A DNA stretch of 64,000 nucleotides from Terriglobales bacterium (lineage in GTDB: Bacteria > Acidobacteriota > Terriglobia > Bryobacterales > Bryobacteraceae): contig JAJFUV010000240.1 of assembly GCA_021372245.1 (NCBI GenBank), positions 22,857 to 86,856 of the forward strand. Reading direction: 5' to 3'. The notes below the pieces were generated by a model. It had not been told where the DNA came from, made no database searches, and was given only the letters and a program-made list of their open reading frames with translations. The translations under genes and the position numbers were made by a program. Below are positions 41,879-50,464 of the stretch, piece by piece (positions within the stretch are counted from its first letter, which is position 1; every line of letters begins with the position of its first letter).

Positions 41879-42637
41879 ATGGCACTGATTTACGAACCCA
41901 AAGGCCGCGCCCGCGAGTATGCGGCATGGTCCGTCAACATCTACCGCGGCTGTTCGCACGGCTGCACCTACTGCTTCGCGCCGTCCGCCCTGCGGATGGA
42001 CCGCCACATGTTCTACTCCGAGCCGTCCGACCGGGGTTCCGGGTTTCTGAAGCAACTGGAGCGCGAGGCGGCCACACTGAAGACCAACGGCGAGCCGATT
42101 CTGTTGTGCTTCACATGCGACCCCTACCAGCCCCTCGACACCGAACTGAAACTGACCCGCGAGGCCATCAAGATCCTCCACGCTCACGGCCACGCGGTCA
42201 ACGTGCTCACCAAGGGCGGCACGCGGGCGCTGAGGGACTTGGATCTGTTCACGCCGAGGGATGCGTTCGCTACAACGCTGACACAGATCCACCCGAGGCT
42301 GTCGAGCGCATGGGAGCCGGGCGCGGCTCACCCTGAGGACAGAATTTTCGCCATACTTCAGTTCCACGCAAAAGGCATCCCGACATGGGTTTCGCTTGAG
42401 CCAGTTCTTGACCCCACGGCGGCGCTGCTCATTATCCGCAACACGCATCCCTTTGTTGACCTTTTCAAGATCGGCCGCTGGAACTACGACCCGCGCTCCA
42501 ACGAGATCGACTGGCGGAAGTTCGCCGCCGACGCCGTGGCGCTCTGCGAATCGCTGGGCAAGCGGTACATGCTCAAGCGGGATCTGGCGTGCTTTCTGCC
42601 CGGCGGCCCGCGCGAGGAGGTGAACCGTGGCGCATAG
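41879..42637 (+). CDS. Radical SAM enzyme
   Basis: A 252-residue protein. The Fe-S cluster motif C-x3-C-x2-C is C25, C29 and C32 in RGCSHGCTYCFAPSALRM. LLCFTCDPYQPLDTELKLTR and GTRALRDLDLF follow as in the Rv2578c/SPL-like radical SAM family of small phage and bacterial enzymes. It would use S-adenosylmethionine to make a radical; the substrate is unknown, with DNA photoproduct repair and RNA modification as family precedents. It follows a Nudix/DUF4326 cluster. Confidence 0.85.
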   Translation: MALIYEPKGRAREYAAWSVNIYRGCSHGCTYCFAPSALRMDRHMFYSEPSDRGSGFLKQLEREAATLKTNGEPILLCFTCDPYQPLDTELKLTREAIKILHAHGHAVNVLTKGGTRALRDLDLFTPRDAFATTLTQIHPRLSSAWEPGAAHPEDRIFAILQFHAKGIPTWVSLEPVLDPTAALLIIRNTHPFVDLFKIGRWNYDPRSNEIDWRKFAADAVALCESLGKRYMLKRDLACFLPGGPREEVNRGA

Positions 42638-42788
42638 TTGCCCCGAATGCGGGCAGGTCTGCTACTGCGGCAGCGACATTGACGACTGCCTGTTTGACTT
42701 CGATGAGGATGTGGAAGCCTGCACGCATTGCCTTGGCAGGGAATACGAAGACCACGAGGACTGGGAGGACTTCGATGAAGAAGAGTAG
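42627..42788 (+). CDS. Tiny zinc-binding acidic protein
   Basis: A 53-residue protein with a GTG start overlapping the radical SAM end. CPECGQVCYCG and CTHCLGREYED give cysteine pairs, followed by a strongly acidic tail (DHEDWEDFDEEE). It may bind zinc or mimic nucleic acid through the acidic end. This is a coupled gene, too short for most gene finders. Confidence 0.55.
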   Translation: MAHSCPECGQVCYCGSDIDDCLFDFDEDVEACTHCLGREYEDHEDWEDFDEEE

Positions 42789-42818
42789 CCCCCGCCCCGT
42801 CACCCCGGAGCCCCGCCC

Positions 42819-42983
42819 ATGAAACGCTGTCCGCATTGCCGCGAGCGCAACGACTGGCGACGGACTCGCCAGAGGGTCTACGGGATCGTTTGGAATTGGA
42901 GGCACAACCAGCACATCATGCTCGATAAACTTTCCGACCTCATCGAAAAGATCAAGCGCGAAGCGGAGGGTGCCCGCCCATGA
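42819..42983 (+). CDS. Tiny zinc-binding protein
   Basis: A 54-residue protein. MKRCPHCRERNDWRRTRQRV opens with one CxxC and a basic patch, then YGIVWNWRHNQHIMLDKLSD, an amphipathic helix. Single knuckle plus basic residues suits RNA or DNA contact. The stop overlaps the next ATG. Confidence 0.5.
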   Translation: MKRCPHCRERNDWRRTRQRVYGIVWNWRHNQHIMLDKLSDLIEKIKREAEGARP

Positions 42984-43759
42984 CCCGCGCCACGAAAGCT
43001 GATCTGCGGCAGGAGATTGCAGAACTGCGCCACGATCAAGCGAAGGGAGCCAACGCGATGACCCGCTGTCTCAACCTCCGCGCCTGGCAGGTCCGCGCAC
43101 TGCAAGCCGGGGCGACACAGATACGGGTGCCGATGCGAGAGCCCGTCCTTGATCACGAGCGCGTCATCTGGGATGAGCACCGCTCCGTTTGGGTGGTTGG
43201 CGGGTTGCGCGATTCCGAGAATGCGTGGCGCGATCTGCGTTGCCCCTACCCTCCCGGCACGGTGATCGTGGGGCGGGAGACGTGGCAGCAGGTTCATCCG
43301 TGCGTCGTAGATGAGGGGCGCTGCTCGATTCCCGGTCAGGCTGGAATACCGGGGCCTCCGCCAGTACAATACCGCGTGATCTATCGGGCTGACGGCGAGT
43401 ATCGTCCGGTCCATTTCACACAAGCGTTCCCGTATCGAGAGTCGTGCCCGCTCAACTGCACCCTGGAGCATAACCATCCAGAGGAGCGATATACGAGTTG
43501 GAATGCCTCGGTCCATATGCCCCTCTGGGCCGCCCGCATCCGCCGCACCGTGACCACTGCCAGGCCCCAGCGCGTGTGCGAGATCAGCGAGGCGGATGCG
43601 CGGGCGTGCGGAACAGGCAACGCGGATATCGCGCCGCCGGGGTGGAGGGGATACGCGGCAGCGGAGGTATTCCGCGAACTCTGGACTGCCGACTACGGCA
43701 CCCGCTACCCGTGGGGGTCGGCGTGGTGCTGGGCGCTGACGGCGGGGGATGCGCAATGA
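42980..43759 (+). CDS. ASCH/PUA-like phage protein
   Basis: A 259-residue protein. QIRVPMREPVLDHERV, YPPGTVIVGRETWQQV and WNASVHMPLWAARIRRTVTT followed by RVCEISEADARACG and AEVFRELWTADYG match a common phage protein with an ASCH (PUA-like) RNA-binding barrel. In my memory the conserved words are the W-x-S-x-H-M-P-x-W-A-x-R-I segment and E-D-A-x-x-x-G. Function unknown, probably RNA related. Confidence 0.72.
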   Translation: MTRATKADLRQEIAELRHDQAKGANAMTRCLNLRAWQVRALQAGATQIRVPMREPVLDHERVIWDEHRSVWVVGGLRDSENAWRDLRCPYPPGTVIVGRETWQQVHPCVVDEGRCSIPGQAGIPGPPPVQYRVIYRADGEYRPVHFTQAFPYRESCPLNCTLEHNHPEERYTSWNASVHMPLWAARIRRTVTTARPQRVCEISEADARACGTGNADIAPPGWRGYAAAEVFRELWTADYGTRYPWGSAWCWALTAGDAQ

Positions 43760-44121
43760 GCCGATTTCCAGTCACTGCCTGTATCCTGTTTGCCGGACCC
43801 GAGCACCGCATTCGCATTGGCGCGAAGGTATTCACCTTCGAGATGCACCACTACTGCGGTCCCTCCGTGCTCGGAAAACGTGGCGATCCACTAGCGACAC
43901 AGCCGGGACCACGGCACCCGTTTTGGACCGCTGTTTCACTTTGGGAGCAGCAGGGCGAGCGCGTGGACGCAGAGGGCATGTGCATATTCGACATCCCTCC
44001 CGCTGAAAGATTCCGGCACGTGGCCGGGAGAAACTATCTGGCTGATCCAAATGGCGAGTACGAACTGCGCGAACCCGAGATCGAGCGGCTTATCGAAGCC
44101 ATGAAGGAGGTCCGCCAATGA
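43756..44121 (+). CDS. Hypothetical protein
   Basis: A 121-residue protein whose start overlaps the ASCH-like stop. RIRIGAKVFTFEMHHYCGPS and HPFWTAVSLWEQQGERV suggest a small alpha/beta domain. I do not recognise it. Its end overlaps the start of the disrupted zinc-ribbon gene by four bases. Confidence 0.55.
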   Translation: MSRFPVTACILFAGPEHRIRIGAKVFTFEMHHYCGPSVLGKRGDPLATQPGPRHPFWTAVSLWEQQGERVDAEGMCIFDIPPAERFRHVAGRNYLADPNGEYELREPEIERLIEAMKEVRQ

Positions 44122-44341
44122 CCATGAGCTATTCCGATTTCATTCCCGCGCGCCCCTCCACCCCGGCATCGGCACTGTCGAATTTCGTTGGCGCGAGTAC
44201 ACGTGCCGCACCTGCGGCTGCCCCGTCGCTGGCCATCACCCGGCGAGTCGGAAGGACTGCGATACGTGCATCCGGCTGCCACTGGCGGAGCGGCGGCGGA
44301 GGATGCGGGAGAGGGTAGAGAAGGGGAAGAAAACGGTATGA
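44118..44341 (+). pseudogene. Probable frameshifted zinc-ribbon gene
   Basis: The ATG at 44118 has a good site (AAGGAGG) and opens MTMSYSDFIPARPS in one frame. The plausible protein continues in another frame from about 44150: HPGIGTVEFRWREYTCRTCG then HHPASRKDCDTCIRLPLAER, with two CxxC pairs, and stops at 44339-44341 overlapping the RusA ATG. The downstream frame has no start of its own. A single-base change in the C-rich run near 44152-44165 would restore one reading frame; programmed slippage is a less likely alternative. Confidence 0.5.
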
Positions 44342-44745
44342 CCATCACCTTCACCGTCCACGGCACCCCTCAACCCCAAGGTTCCACAAAAGCCTTCATC
44401 CCGAAGGGCTGGAAGCGGGCTGTGCTTACGAGCGACAACAAGCGTCTGCGTCCGTGGCGTCAGGATCTCTCGCTTATAGCCCAAGAAGCGATGGCAAAGG
44501 CTGGCGCGCAACTCACTGAAGGCCCGGTCGAGATCGCGGTCACGTTCTACTTCGCGCGGCCGAAGTCGCTGAAAAAGGCGGTCACGGACAAGACGACCAA
44601 ACCGGACCTTGACAAACTGCTACGCGGCCTCCTGGACGCCATGACGGGCATCGTGTACCGGGATGACGCACAGGTGGTGCATTCGGAGCAATGGAAGGCA
44701 TTTGGGCTGCCAGAACGGGCGGAAGTCACCGTCACGGCCAGATAG
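44338..44745 (+). CDS. rusA: RusA-family Holliday junction resolvase
   Basis: A 135-residue enzyme. The catalytic acids lie in KPDLDKLLRGLLDAM (D90, D92, D100), followed by TGIVYRDDAQVV (D109, D110); RusA uses three such aspartates to cut four-way junctions as a dimer. The N terminus FTVHGTPQPQGSTKAF is typical. It resolves recombination or replication intermediates before packaging. The ATG at 44338 overlaps the upstream stop; a longer frame lacks the conserved start. Confidence 0.9.
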   Translation: MTITFTVHGTPQPQGSTKAFIPKGWKRAVLTSDNKRLRPWRQDLSLIAQEAMAKAGAQLTEGPVEIAVTFYFARPKSLKKAVTDKTTKPDLDKLLRGLLDAMTGIVYRDDAQVVHSEQWKAFGLPERAEVTVTAR

Positions 44746-44755
44746 GAGCGAAACC

Positions 44756-45124
44756 ATGAACTACGAACGCGAGCCGGAGGATTTGGAGGAGGCGGGTGGA
44801 GCGGCGCGCAATCCGGCCATCCAGAAGGCACTGGATGAGAAGTTCGGGGAGGCATACCGGGAACTCAACGCCATCACGGTCATCCTCAGCCACGCCATCG
44901 AGAACTCCGGCATCCAGATCCAGCCAACCGACTTACCGACGCGCCTGGCGAACTTCCTGACCGTGCTGATTTGCGAGCGGGATCTGGCGAGGGCGGAGAA
45001 CGGGAACCTTGAGGCACGGGCAATCGCAGCGGAGCAACTGGCCGGGGAGTTGGAGGCGGTGGTGCGGAAGGTGGGCGAGACGGTTCACGAAGCGGAGAAA
45101 CTTCTGAAAAGGAAAGGGGAATAG
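44756..45124 (+). CDS. Coiled-coil hypothetical protein
   Basis: A 122-residue protein, predicted mainly helical with a long C-terminal heptad region (ARAIAAEQLAGELEAVVRKV). The middle has NAITVILSHAIENSGIQIQP. It follows rusA by ten bases with AGGAG. No family recognised. Confidence 0.55.
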   Translation: MNYEREPEDLEEAGGAARNPAIQKALDEKFGEAYRELNAITVILSHAIENSGIQIQPTDLPTRLANFLTVLICERDLARAENGNLEARAIAAEQLAGELEAVVRKVGETVHEAEKLLKRKGE

Positions 45125-45125
45125 C

Positions 45126-45497
45126 GTGGAAATTCAGATTGGCAACACGAAGTATCGCGTGACCTTCAGGCACATCATCAGGTGCGAGATTCGGACGCGG
45201 GAACTGCTCAGCCGGACGGTGGCGAGGGCAGATTCGCAGTGTCATCCCCCGGACGTCTTCAATGAGCGAGAGGGGAAGATCAAAGCGTTTCGGAAGTGCT
45301 TCCAGGTCCTCAAGTTCGTGCGGGGAGTAAGCATCGACCTGGAGGAACCCGAGCAACGCAAGGCGCTCTGGAGGCAGTTCTTCGAGCGGCTGGACCCGCG
45401 GCCGAAGGCAAAGAAAGCCGCGAAGGCCGAACCGGAAACTGCCCAGATAGTGCGGCAGGCTGCCAAGGCCGCAGAAGAAGCCCTCCGGATGTTTTAG
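45126..45497 (+). CDS. Hypothetical protein
   Basis: A 123-residue protein from a GTG one base after the previous stop. Basic and helical: TRELLSRTVARADSQCHPPD and FRKCFQVLKFVRGVSIDL; the C terminus is Lys/Ala-rich, histone-tail like. No domain recognised. It ends the segment before a short non-coding stretch with a TTCCGT word at 45560. Confidence 0.55.
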   Translation: MEIQIGNTKYRVTFRHIIRCEIRTRELLSRTVARADSQCHPPDVFNEREGKIKAFRKCFQVLKFVRGVSIDLEEPEQRKALWRQFFERLDPRPKAKKAAKAEPETAQIVRQAAKAAEEALRMF

Positions 45498-45571
45498 GGC
45501 ATGGGGGTCCGGCGGGCGTTTTCGGGGCGAGGTGTGTTTTAATCAGTAATAGGGTACCCTTCCGTTTCCTT

Positions 45572-46438
45572 ATGTCTGAACCACGGTTCGATTCGGCGAT
45601 TAGCGATCTTGAAGGGTCACCCTCTTTCTCGTCGGGGTACATCTTCCTCTACCGCCGCCTCGTGCAAAATCCCATCTGGCACCAGTTGCCAGCCGAATGG
45701 CTCAAGGTCTGGGTCGGGATTTTGCTCCGGGCGAATTTCAAACCAATGAAGTGGTGGGACGGGAAACAGCAAGTGGAGATCCCCGCCGGCGCGTTCGTGA
45801 CCTCCATCGAAAAGCTCGCCCAGTTTTGCCGCGTCTCACCGAAGCAAATCCGCAGCGCCCTTGGATACCTGGAGAGGGCGGAGATGGTGGTGTGGCAGAG
45901 GGTCGATGGCAGGGCGTATTCCGTTCTGATCGTTGCAAATTGGGATGCCTACCAGCGCGTCATGCGGGGCGAGGGCACCGTGGACGCGCCGGAGAGCAGG
46001 GCCGTGGAGCCACCCGCTCCACCAGATGAACCAACCACAGGGAGGCTTTTTGATGAAGGGACTTCCGCCGATAGACAAGGCGCCGTTCGACCCGCTGTAT
46101 CTGCCGCGAAAAAGGCGAGTCCGAAAAAGCCAACCATTGCGGAAATGGAAAAGCGACTCGGGAACCGGCTCGCATGGTGGGTCGCCTTCTGGAAAATCTA
46201 CCCCTGCCACGACGGAAAACTCGAGGGGATGATCGCCTTCGATCAGAAGGTCACGACGCCTGAAATCTGGAACCGGGTGATGGCCGGGGCGGCGCGTTAC
46301 GCAGAGAAGTATCGCCGGAACCCCGACATGGCGCTGAAGTACTCGCAAGGCTGGCTGAACGCTGAGCGGTGGACGGACGGGGAAGATGCGGCGACGGGAA
46401 CGGCTACGCACGTTCGTATCCCGATGGTGAAACTCTGA
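45572..46438 (+). CDS. DnaD/O-like replication initiator
   Basis: A 288-residue protein from ATG 45572. YIFLYRRLVQNPIWHQLPAE then EIPAGAFVTSIEKLAQFCRV with SPKQIRSALGYLERAEMVVW is the winged-helix N domain of phage replisome organisers. A Pro-rich linker leads to a C-terminal helical part with WWVAFWKIYPCHDGK and KYSQGWLNAERWTD, as in DnaT/DnaD-type C domains. It likely binds the origin and loads the helicase encoded next. A TTCCGT word lies 12 bases before the start. Confidence 0.78.
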   Translation: MSEPRFDSAISDLEGSPSFSSGYIFLYRRLVQNPIWHQLPAEWLKVWVGILLRANFKPMKWWDGKQQVEIPAGAFVTSIEKLAQFCRVSPKQIRSALGYLERAEMVVWQRVDGRAYSVLIVANWDAYQRVMRGEGTVDAPESRAVEPPAPPDEPTTGRLFDEGTSADRQGAVRPAVSAAKKASPKKPTIAEMEKRLGNRLAWWVAFWKIYPCHDGKLEGMIAFDQKVTTPEIWNRVMAGAARYAEKYRRNPDMALKYSQGWLNAERWTDGEDAATGTATHVRIPMVKL

Positions 46439-46445
46439 GGCGACC

Positions 46446-48203
46446 ATGATCGAGTTCACACCCTCCGAAGTCGCCGCCTACTACCAAGCCCGGGTGCCGA
46501 ATCTGGACACGCGCCGCGGGAGGGAGTGGCGCTGTCCGTGCCCTATCCATCAGGGTAAAGACCCCAACTTCTCCGTAAACGCCGACACCGGGCAGGCCCA
46601 CTGTCACAGCCAGTGCGGACGCGGGTGGGATATGATTTCCCTCGAACAAGAGCTTTCCGGTTCCGACTTCGCCGCTGCAAAGGCGCAGGTGTTCAGAATC
46701 GTCGGTCGCCCGGAGCCGTCCTGGGAAGATCGCAATATCCAGGCCACCTACGACTACCTCAGCCCGAATGGTGCCCTGCTCTACCAGGTGGTCCGGTTCG
46801 TGGGGAAGGACTTTAGGCAGCGCCGACCTGACGGCAAGGGCGGGTGGATCTGGGGTCTCGGGGATTGTCAGCGCGTCCCCTTCCGCTTGCCAAAGGTAGT
46901 GGAGGCGCAAAAAGTATCGATCGTTGAGGGCGAGAAAGATGTCATCACGCTTGAGCGGTTCGGCGTGGTGGCGACCTGTAATAACGGTGGTGCCGGTAAC
47001 TTCAAGCCGGAACTGGCCCGCTGGTTCGCGGGCAAGCATATCTGCATCTTCCCTGACAATGATGACCCAGGCCGGGAGCACGCGCTGAAAGTGGCGGCAC
47101 TACTCGCTCCGGTCGCGAAGTCCATCCGGATCGTTGAACTTCCCGGGTTGCCCGCGAAGGGCGACATTAGCGACTTTGTGGCCGCCGGGGGCACTTTTGA
47201 GACGATTCGCGCGTGCGTCCAGAAGGCGCAGTTATGGACGCCCGAGTGGCGATTTGCGGAAAACGTGCCGGATGAAGACGACCGCTACATCCACACCTTC
47301 AAAACCGAAGTGGAAGCCGCCGGCGGCCCCGTGAAGTTCTGGGATCTCACTCGCTTGTCCGGACTCGAGACTCCCTTCAAGAAACTCAGCCGGGCACTTG
47401 GCGGAGGGATGCGCGACGGGGAGGTGTATGTCATCGGCGCGAACCAGGGGGCTGGGAAAACATCCCTCGCGCTCCAGTTCGCCCGCGCCGCCCTGGCTGT
47501 CACCGGCGTGCTGTTGTTTTCGATGGAGATGCACGCCAAGGCTGTGTTTCAGCGCATGGCCTCCATGGATGCCCGTGTGAATCTGAACGATCTCCGCGAA
47601 GCGCAGATGGCTTGGAAGATCAACACCAACCACGAAGCCGGGGAACGGGCCTCGGCGATGCTTCGCGCCCTGGAAGCCGCATCGATGGCTTTATCCCCAC
47701 TCCCCTTGCTCGTTTCAACGAAAGCGGCGGTTACGCCGGAATACATCGTATCCGAGACGGAGCGATTGCGCCGCCGCCAGAAGATTGGGCTGGTGATTGT
47801 GGACCACATGCAGCTCATGGCCTCAACGGGCAAGGAGCGCGCGGACTACGAGAAATTCACCGCGATCTCGCGGGCGATGAAACAAGTGGCGGTTGAAGCT
47901 AGCGTGCCGTTACTGCTGGTTTCGCAAACGAGCCGGCGCAATACCGCTGAGCACCGCGGCGAATTGGACGTATCTGATCTGCGCGGATCCGGCGCCATTG
48001 AGGAAGACGCTGCGGCTGTGATGCTTCTCTACGAGGATCACGACGACCGCGAGCGGGCGCTGGCGGATGGAACCTACCCGCTCGGTCCCGTGAAAAGCAT
48101 TATCCGGCTCGGCAAGAATCGTTACGGGATGCAGGGTGCCTACCTGGAGTTGCAGCACTTCAAATCGTTTACGAGGTTCGACCTGATGGAGACAAAGCAG
48201 TGA
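46446..48203 (+). CDS. Primase-helicase fusion (TOPRIM plus DnaB-type)
   Basis: A 585-residue protein. The N-terminal zinc site (C30, C32, C53, C57) fits a CHC2-like primase ribbon. The TOPRIM core has E161 in VSIVEGEKD and D204/D206 in FPDNDDPGR. Walker A GANQGAGKTS lies at 331-340 in a RecA-like domain, with LVIVDHMQLMAS as Walker B. This is the T7 gp4-like plan: it unwinds DNA and makes primers at the fork. It follows its probable loader by seven bases. Confidence 0.92.
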   Translation: MIEFTPSEVAAYYQARVPNLDTRRGREWRCPCPIHQGKDPNFSVNADTGQAHCHSQCGRGWDMISLEQELSGSDFAAAKAQVFRIVGRPEPSWEDRNIQATYDYLSPNGALLYQVVRFVGKDFRQRRPDGKGGWIWGLGDCQRVPFRLPKVVEAQKVSIVEGEKDVITLERFGVVATCNNGGAGNFKPELARWFAGKHICIFPDNDDPGREHALKVAALLAPVAKSIRIVELPGLPAKGDISDFVAAGGTFETIRACVQKAQLWTPEWRFAENVPDEDDRYIHTFKTEVEAAGGPVKFWDLTRLSGLETPFKKLSRALGGGMRDGEVYVIGANQGAGKTSLALQFARAALAVTGVLLFSMEMHAKAVFQRMASMDARVNLNDLREAQMAWKINTNHEAGERASAMLRALEAASMALSPLPLLVSTKAAVTPEYIVSETERLRRRQKIGLVIVDHMQLMASTGKERADYEKFTAISRAMKQVAVEASVPLLLVSQTSRRNTAEHRGELDVSDLRGSGAIEEDAAAVMLLYEDHDDRERALADGTYPLGPVKSIIRLGKNRYGMQGAYLELQHFKSFTRFDLMETKQ

Positions 48204-48382
48204 GTGATATCGCTGATCTTGCTACTCAGAAACTGACCCCCGCCCCGCCCAAGCGCAAAACTGCGATGTACGACGCGCAGAACGAGGCTGCGGCGAGGAT
48301 CATTCTGGCGGACCCCGGGAGGTATGAGGGCACAGTGGCGTGGGTGTGGGCGGTGAGGGTGGTGGGGATATTGGATGCCTGA
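48200..48382 (+). CDS. Small hypothetical protein
   Basis: A 60-residue protein starting at a GTG that overlaps the helicase stop. It is basic at its start (TPAPPKRKTAMYDAQNEAAA) with a C-terminal hydrophobic helix. No function assigned; it overlaps the next gene by eight bases. Confidence 0.5.
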   Translation: MSDIADLATQKLTPAPPKRKTAMYDAQNEAAARIILADPGRYEGTVAWVWAVRVVGILDA

Positions 48383-48869
48383 CCTCTTCACCTCCACCGG
48401 CGCCACCTTCAGCCCGTGCCGCAAGTACCGCTACACCCTCTGGCGACAGTGGGGAGCCGCGCCCTGCTGCATGTTCCTTATGCTGAACCCTTCAACGGCA
48501 GACGAAATCGCCAACGATCCGACCGTCGAGCGTTGTGAACGCCGAGCCCGCGATTGGGGATATGGCGGCCTCATGGTCTGCAATATCTTCGCCTACCGCG
48601 CAACCGACCCGCGCGACATGAAGGCCGCAGACGATCCAATCGGCCCGGAGAATGACGTCGCGATCCTGGATTCCGCCAAGCGCGCCGGCATCGTGGTTTG
48701 CGCCTGGGGGAACCACGGGGCCCACCGCAACCGGGACGTGGACGTGCGCCAAATGCTTCGGCTGGAGAGGATCAAACTGCATTACCTAAAGCTGGCGAAG
48801 ACCGGGCAACCCTGCCATCCGCTGTATTTGCCATATACGTTGAGTCCGATTCCTTGGGAGGGCCAATGA
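48375..48869 (+). CDS. DUF1643-family protein
   Basis: A 164-residue protein. CMFLMLNPSTADEIANDPTV and RRARDWGYGGLMVCNIFAYR, with NDVAILDSAKRAGIVVCAWG, are the hallmarks of DUF1643, a common phage and bacterial family of unknown activity. The conserved NPSTA and N-F-x-Y-R words suggest an enzyme. It lies between replication and integration genes. Confidence 0.88.
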   Translation: MPDLFTSTGATFSPCRKYRYTLWRQWGAAPCCMFLMLNPSTADEIANDPTVERCERRARDWGYGGLMVCNIFAYRATDPRDMKAADDPIGPENDVAILDSAKRAGIVVCAWGNHGAHRNRDVDVRQMLRLERIKLHYLKLAKTGQPCHPLYLPYTLSPIPWEGQ

Positions 48870-49078
48870 GCAACCACACCGACATCACCCGCCGCGGCGT
48901 CGCCAGGCGGCCGGGAATAGCGGCTATCGGCCATTTCCCGCTCGAGCATCGCGAAATCACATGCCCGTGCGGGACGAAGTTCTCGGGGATGTACGCGCCG
49001 AATCGGGTCTGGTGCCCGGGGTGCGAGAACCTTTCGGATCAGCAAAAACGGGCGATTAAGGCGGGGAGGAAACTGTGA
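48866..49078 (+). CDS. Zinc-ribbon protein
   Basis: A 70-residue protein overlapping the previous stop. EITCPCGTKFSGMYAPNRVW then CPGCENLSD has two CxC/CxxC knuckles, a compact ribbon. It may bind nucleic acid. Its end overlaps the excisionase-like start. Confidence 0.6.
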   Translation: MSNHTDITRRGVARRPGIAAIGHFPLEHREITCPCGTKFSGMYAPNRVWCPGCENLSDQQKRAIKAGRKL

Positions 49079-49335
49079 TAACAACCGGAAATGCAGGTCT
49101 CGATGCGCTTGCTGACGCGATTGCAGAGCGCGTGTACGAACGGCTTCATCACAAGCAGCAGGGAGAAGAAAAGCGCCTATTCTCTGTCGCGGAGGCCGCC
49201 AAATACATCGGCCGATCACCGGTGTCCGTCCGGCACATGATTGCGGACAGGACGCTGCCATCCGTCCGCCGGGACAATCGGGTCTTCCTGGACCGCGGAG
49301 ACCTGGATCGCTGGATTGAGATGGGCAAGGTGTAG
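49075..49335 (+). CDS. Excisionase-like HTH protein
   Basis: An 86-residue protein from a GTG. RLFSVAEAAKYIGRSPVSVR followed by TLPSVRRDNRVFLDRGDLDR is the winged-helix fold of excisionases (DUF helix-turn-helix 17). Placed ten bases before the integrase and coupled to it, it is a good candidate for the directionality factor that controls excision, or for a helper regulator of the integrase gene. Confidence 0.82.
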   Translation: MITTGNAGLDALADAIAERVYERLHHKQQGEEKRLFSVAEAAKYIGRSPVSVRHMIADRTLPSVRRDNRVFLDRGDLDRWIEMGKV

Positions 49336-49344
49336 AATACTGCC

Positions 49345-50406
49345 ATGCCCACACGCCGAACCAAGGGGACTGGATCGATCTGGCAGCGGGGCCGTATCTG
49401 GTGGTTCGCCTACACGAAAAACGGCATCCGGGTACCAGAGAGTTCGGGATCTGAGGATCGCGACGAAGCACAGCGGCAGCTTTTGGTCCGTCTCGGAGAA
49501 CTCGCCGCTGGCCGCGACGTCACACCGGAAAAAGCCACTATCGCTGACCTCTGCGCGCTTGTGCTTGCCGACTATCGCCTGCGCAAACTGCGCGATATTG
49601 CAACGGTGAAATGGAGATATGAGGCGCATATCGAGCCAGCAATAGGATCATTGCCGACCTCGCGCTTCACGCCCCGCCAAGTTCGTCTGTACGTGGATAT
49701 GCGGCGCCGCGAAAGTGCCTCTGATGCCACCATCAACCGGGAGCTTGCCATCATCCGCCGCGCGTTCTCCCTCGCTCTACGGGAAGACCCTCCGCTCGTT
49801 CGTCGGGCGCCATATATCCTCAAGCTCGAGGAAGACAATACGCGACAGGGATTCATTGAGCAAGGCCAGTACCTGACCCTCCGTGCCGCGCTTCCCGAAC
49901 ACCTGAAGGCCCTGTTGGTAATTGGCTACCACTGCGGGAACCGGATTGGAGAACTTCGTAAACTCCGCTGGTCTCAGGTGGATATGGCCGCGGCCGAAAT
50001 CCGCATTGAGCGCAAGCAGGCGAAGGGGAAGAAACCGCGCGTGCTGCCGATCTATGGCGACATGCACGATTGGTTGGAGTGGCAGCGTAAGCGTCACGCT
50101 CCAGGATGTGATCTCGTGTTTCACTGGCACGGGAAGCCGCTCGGTTCGCACCTGAAGGGGTGGGACAAGGCATGTACCGCAGCGGGCCTCAATGGGCTGC
50201 ACTTCCATGACCTCCGGCGCTCCGCAGTCCGCAACATGGAGCGCGCCGGCATCCCGCGTCATGTAGCCATGTCCATTAGCGGCCACCGTACGGAAGCGGT
50301 CTATAGGCGCTACGACATCGTAGTTGAGAGCGACCTGAAGGACGCCGGGGAAAAACTGGCTGCGTACCACAAATCTCAGCGGCCGAAGTTGCGCCGGGTG
50401 AAATAG
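49345..50406 (+). CDS. int: Tyrosine integrase
   Basis: A 353-residue protein. The catalytic set is R200 in GNRIGELR, a lysine around 228-230, H288-x-x-R291 in HDLRRSA, H314 in SGHRT and Y323 in YRRYDI. The N-terminal region RGRIWWFAYTKNG is an arm-binding-like domain. It inserts the phage into the host chromosome. A tRNA-His 3' half and repeated arm sites lie just downstream, defining its target. Confidence 0.95.
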   Translation: MPTRRTKGTGSIWQRGRIWWFAYTKNGIRVPESSGSEDRDEAQRQLLVRLGELAAGRDVTPEKATIADLCALVLADYRLRKLRDIATVKWRYEAHIEPAIGSLPTSRFTPRQVRLYVDMRRRESASDATINRELAIIRRAFSLALREDPPLVRRAPYILKLEEDNTRQGFIEQGQYLTLRAALPEHLKALLVIGYHCGNRIGELRKLRWSQVDMAAAEIRIERKQAKGKKPRVLPIYGDMHDWLEWQRKRHAPGCDLVFHWHGKPLGSHLKGWDKACTAAGLNGLHFHDLRRSAVRNMERAGIPRHVAMSISGHRTEAVYRRYDIVVESDLKDAGEKLAAYHKSQRPKLRRVK

Positions 50407-50464
50407 GCGACAGGATAAGCGACAATGCCTACTTCCCCAAAATCAGCAAGTCGTTTAGATTGTT

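Noticed and set aside
44188..44337. Longer N terminus for rusA
   Set aside because: Extra residues are low-complexity, lack a ribosome site and overlap the zinc-ribbon reading frame; the family starts at the ATG at 44338.
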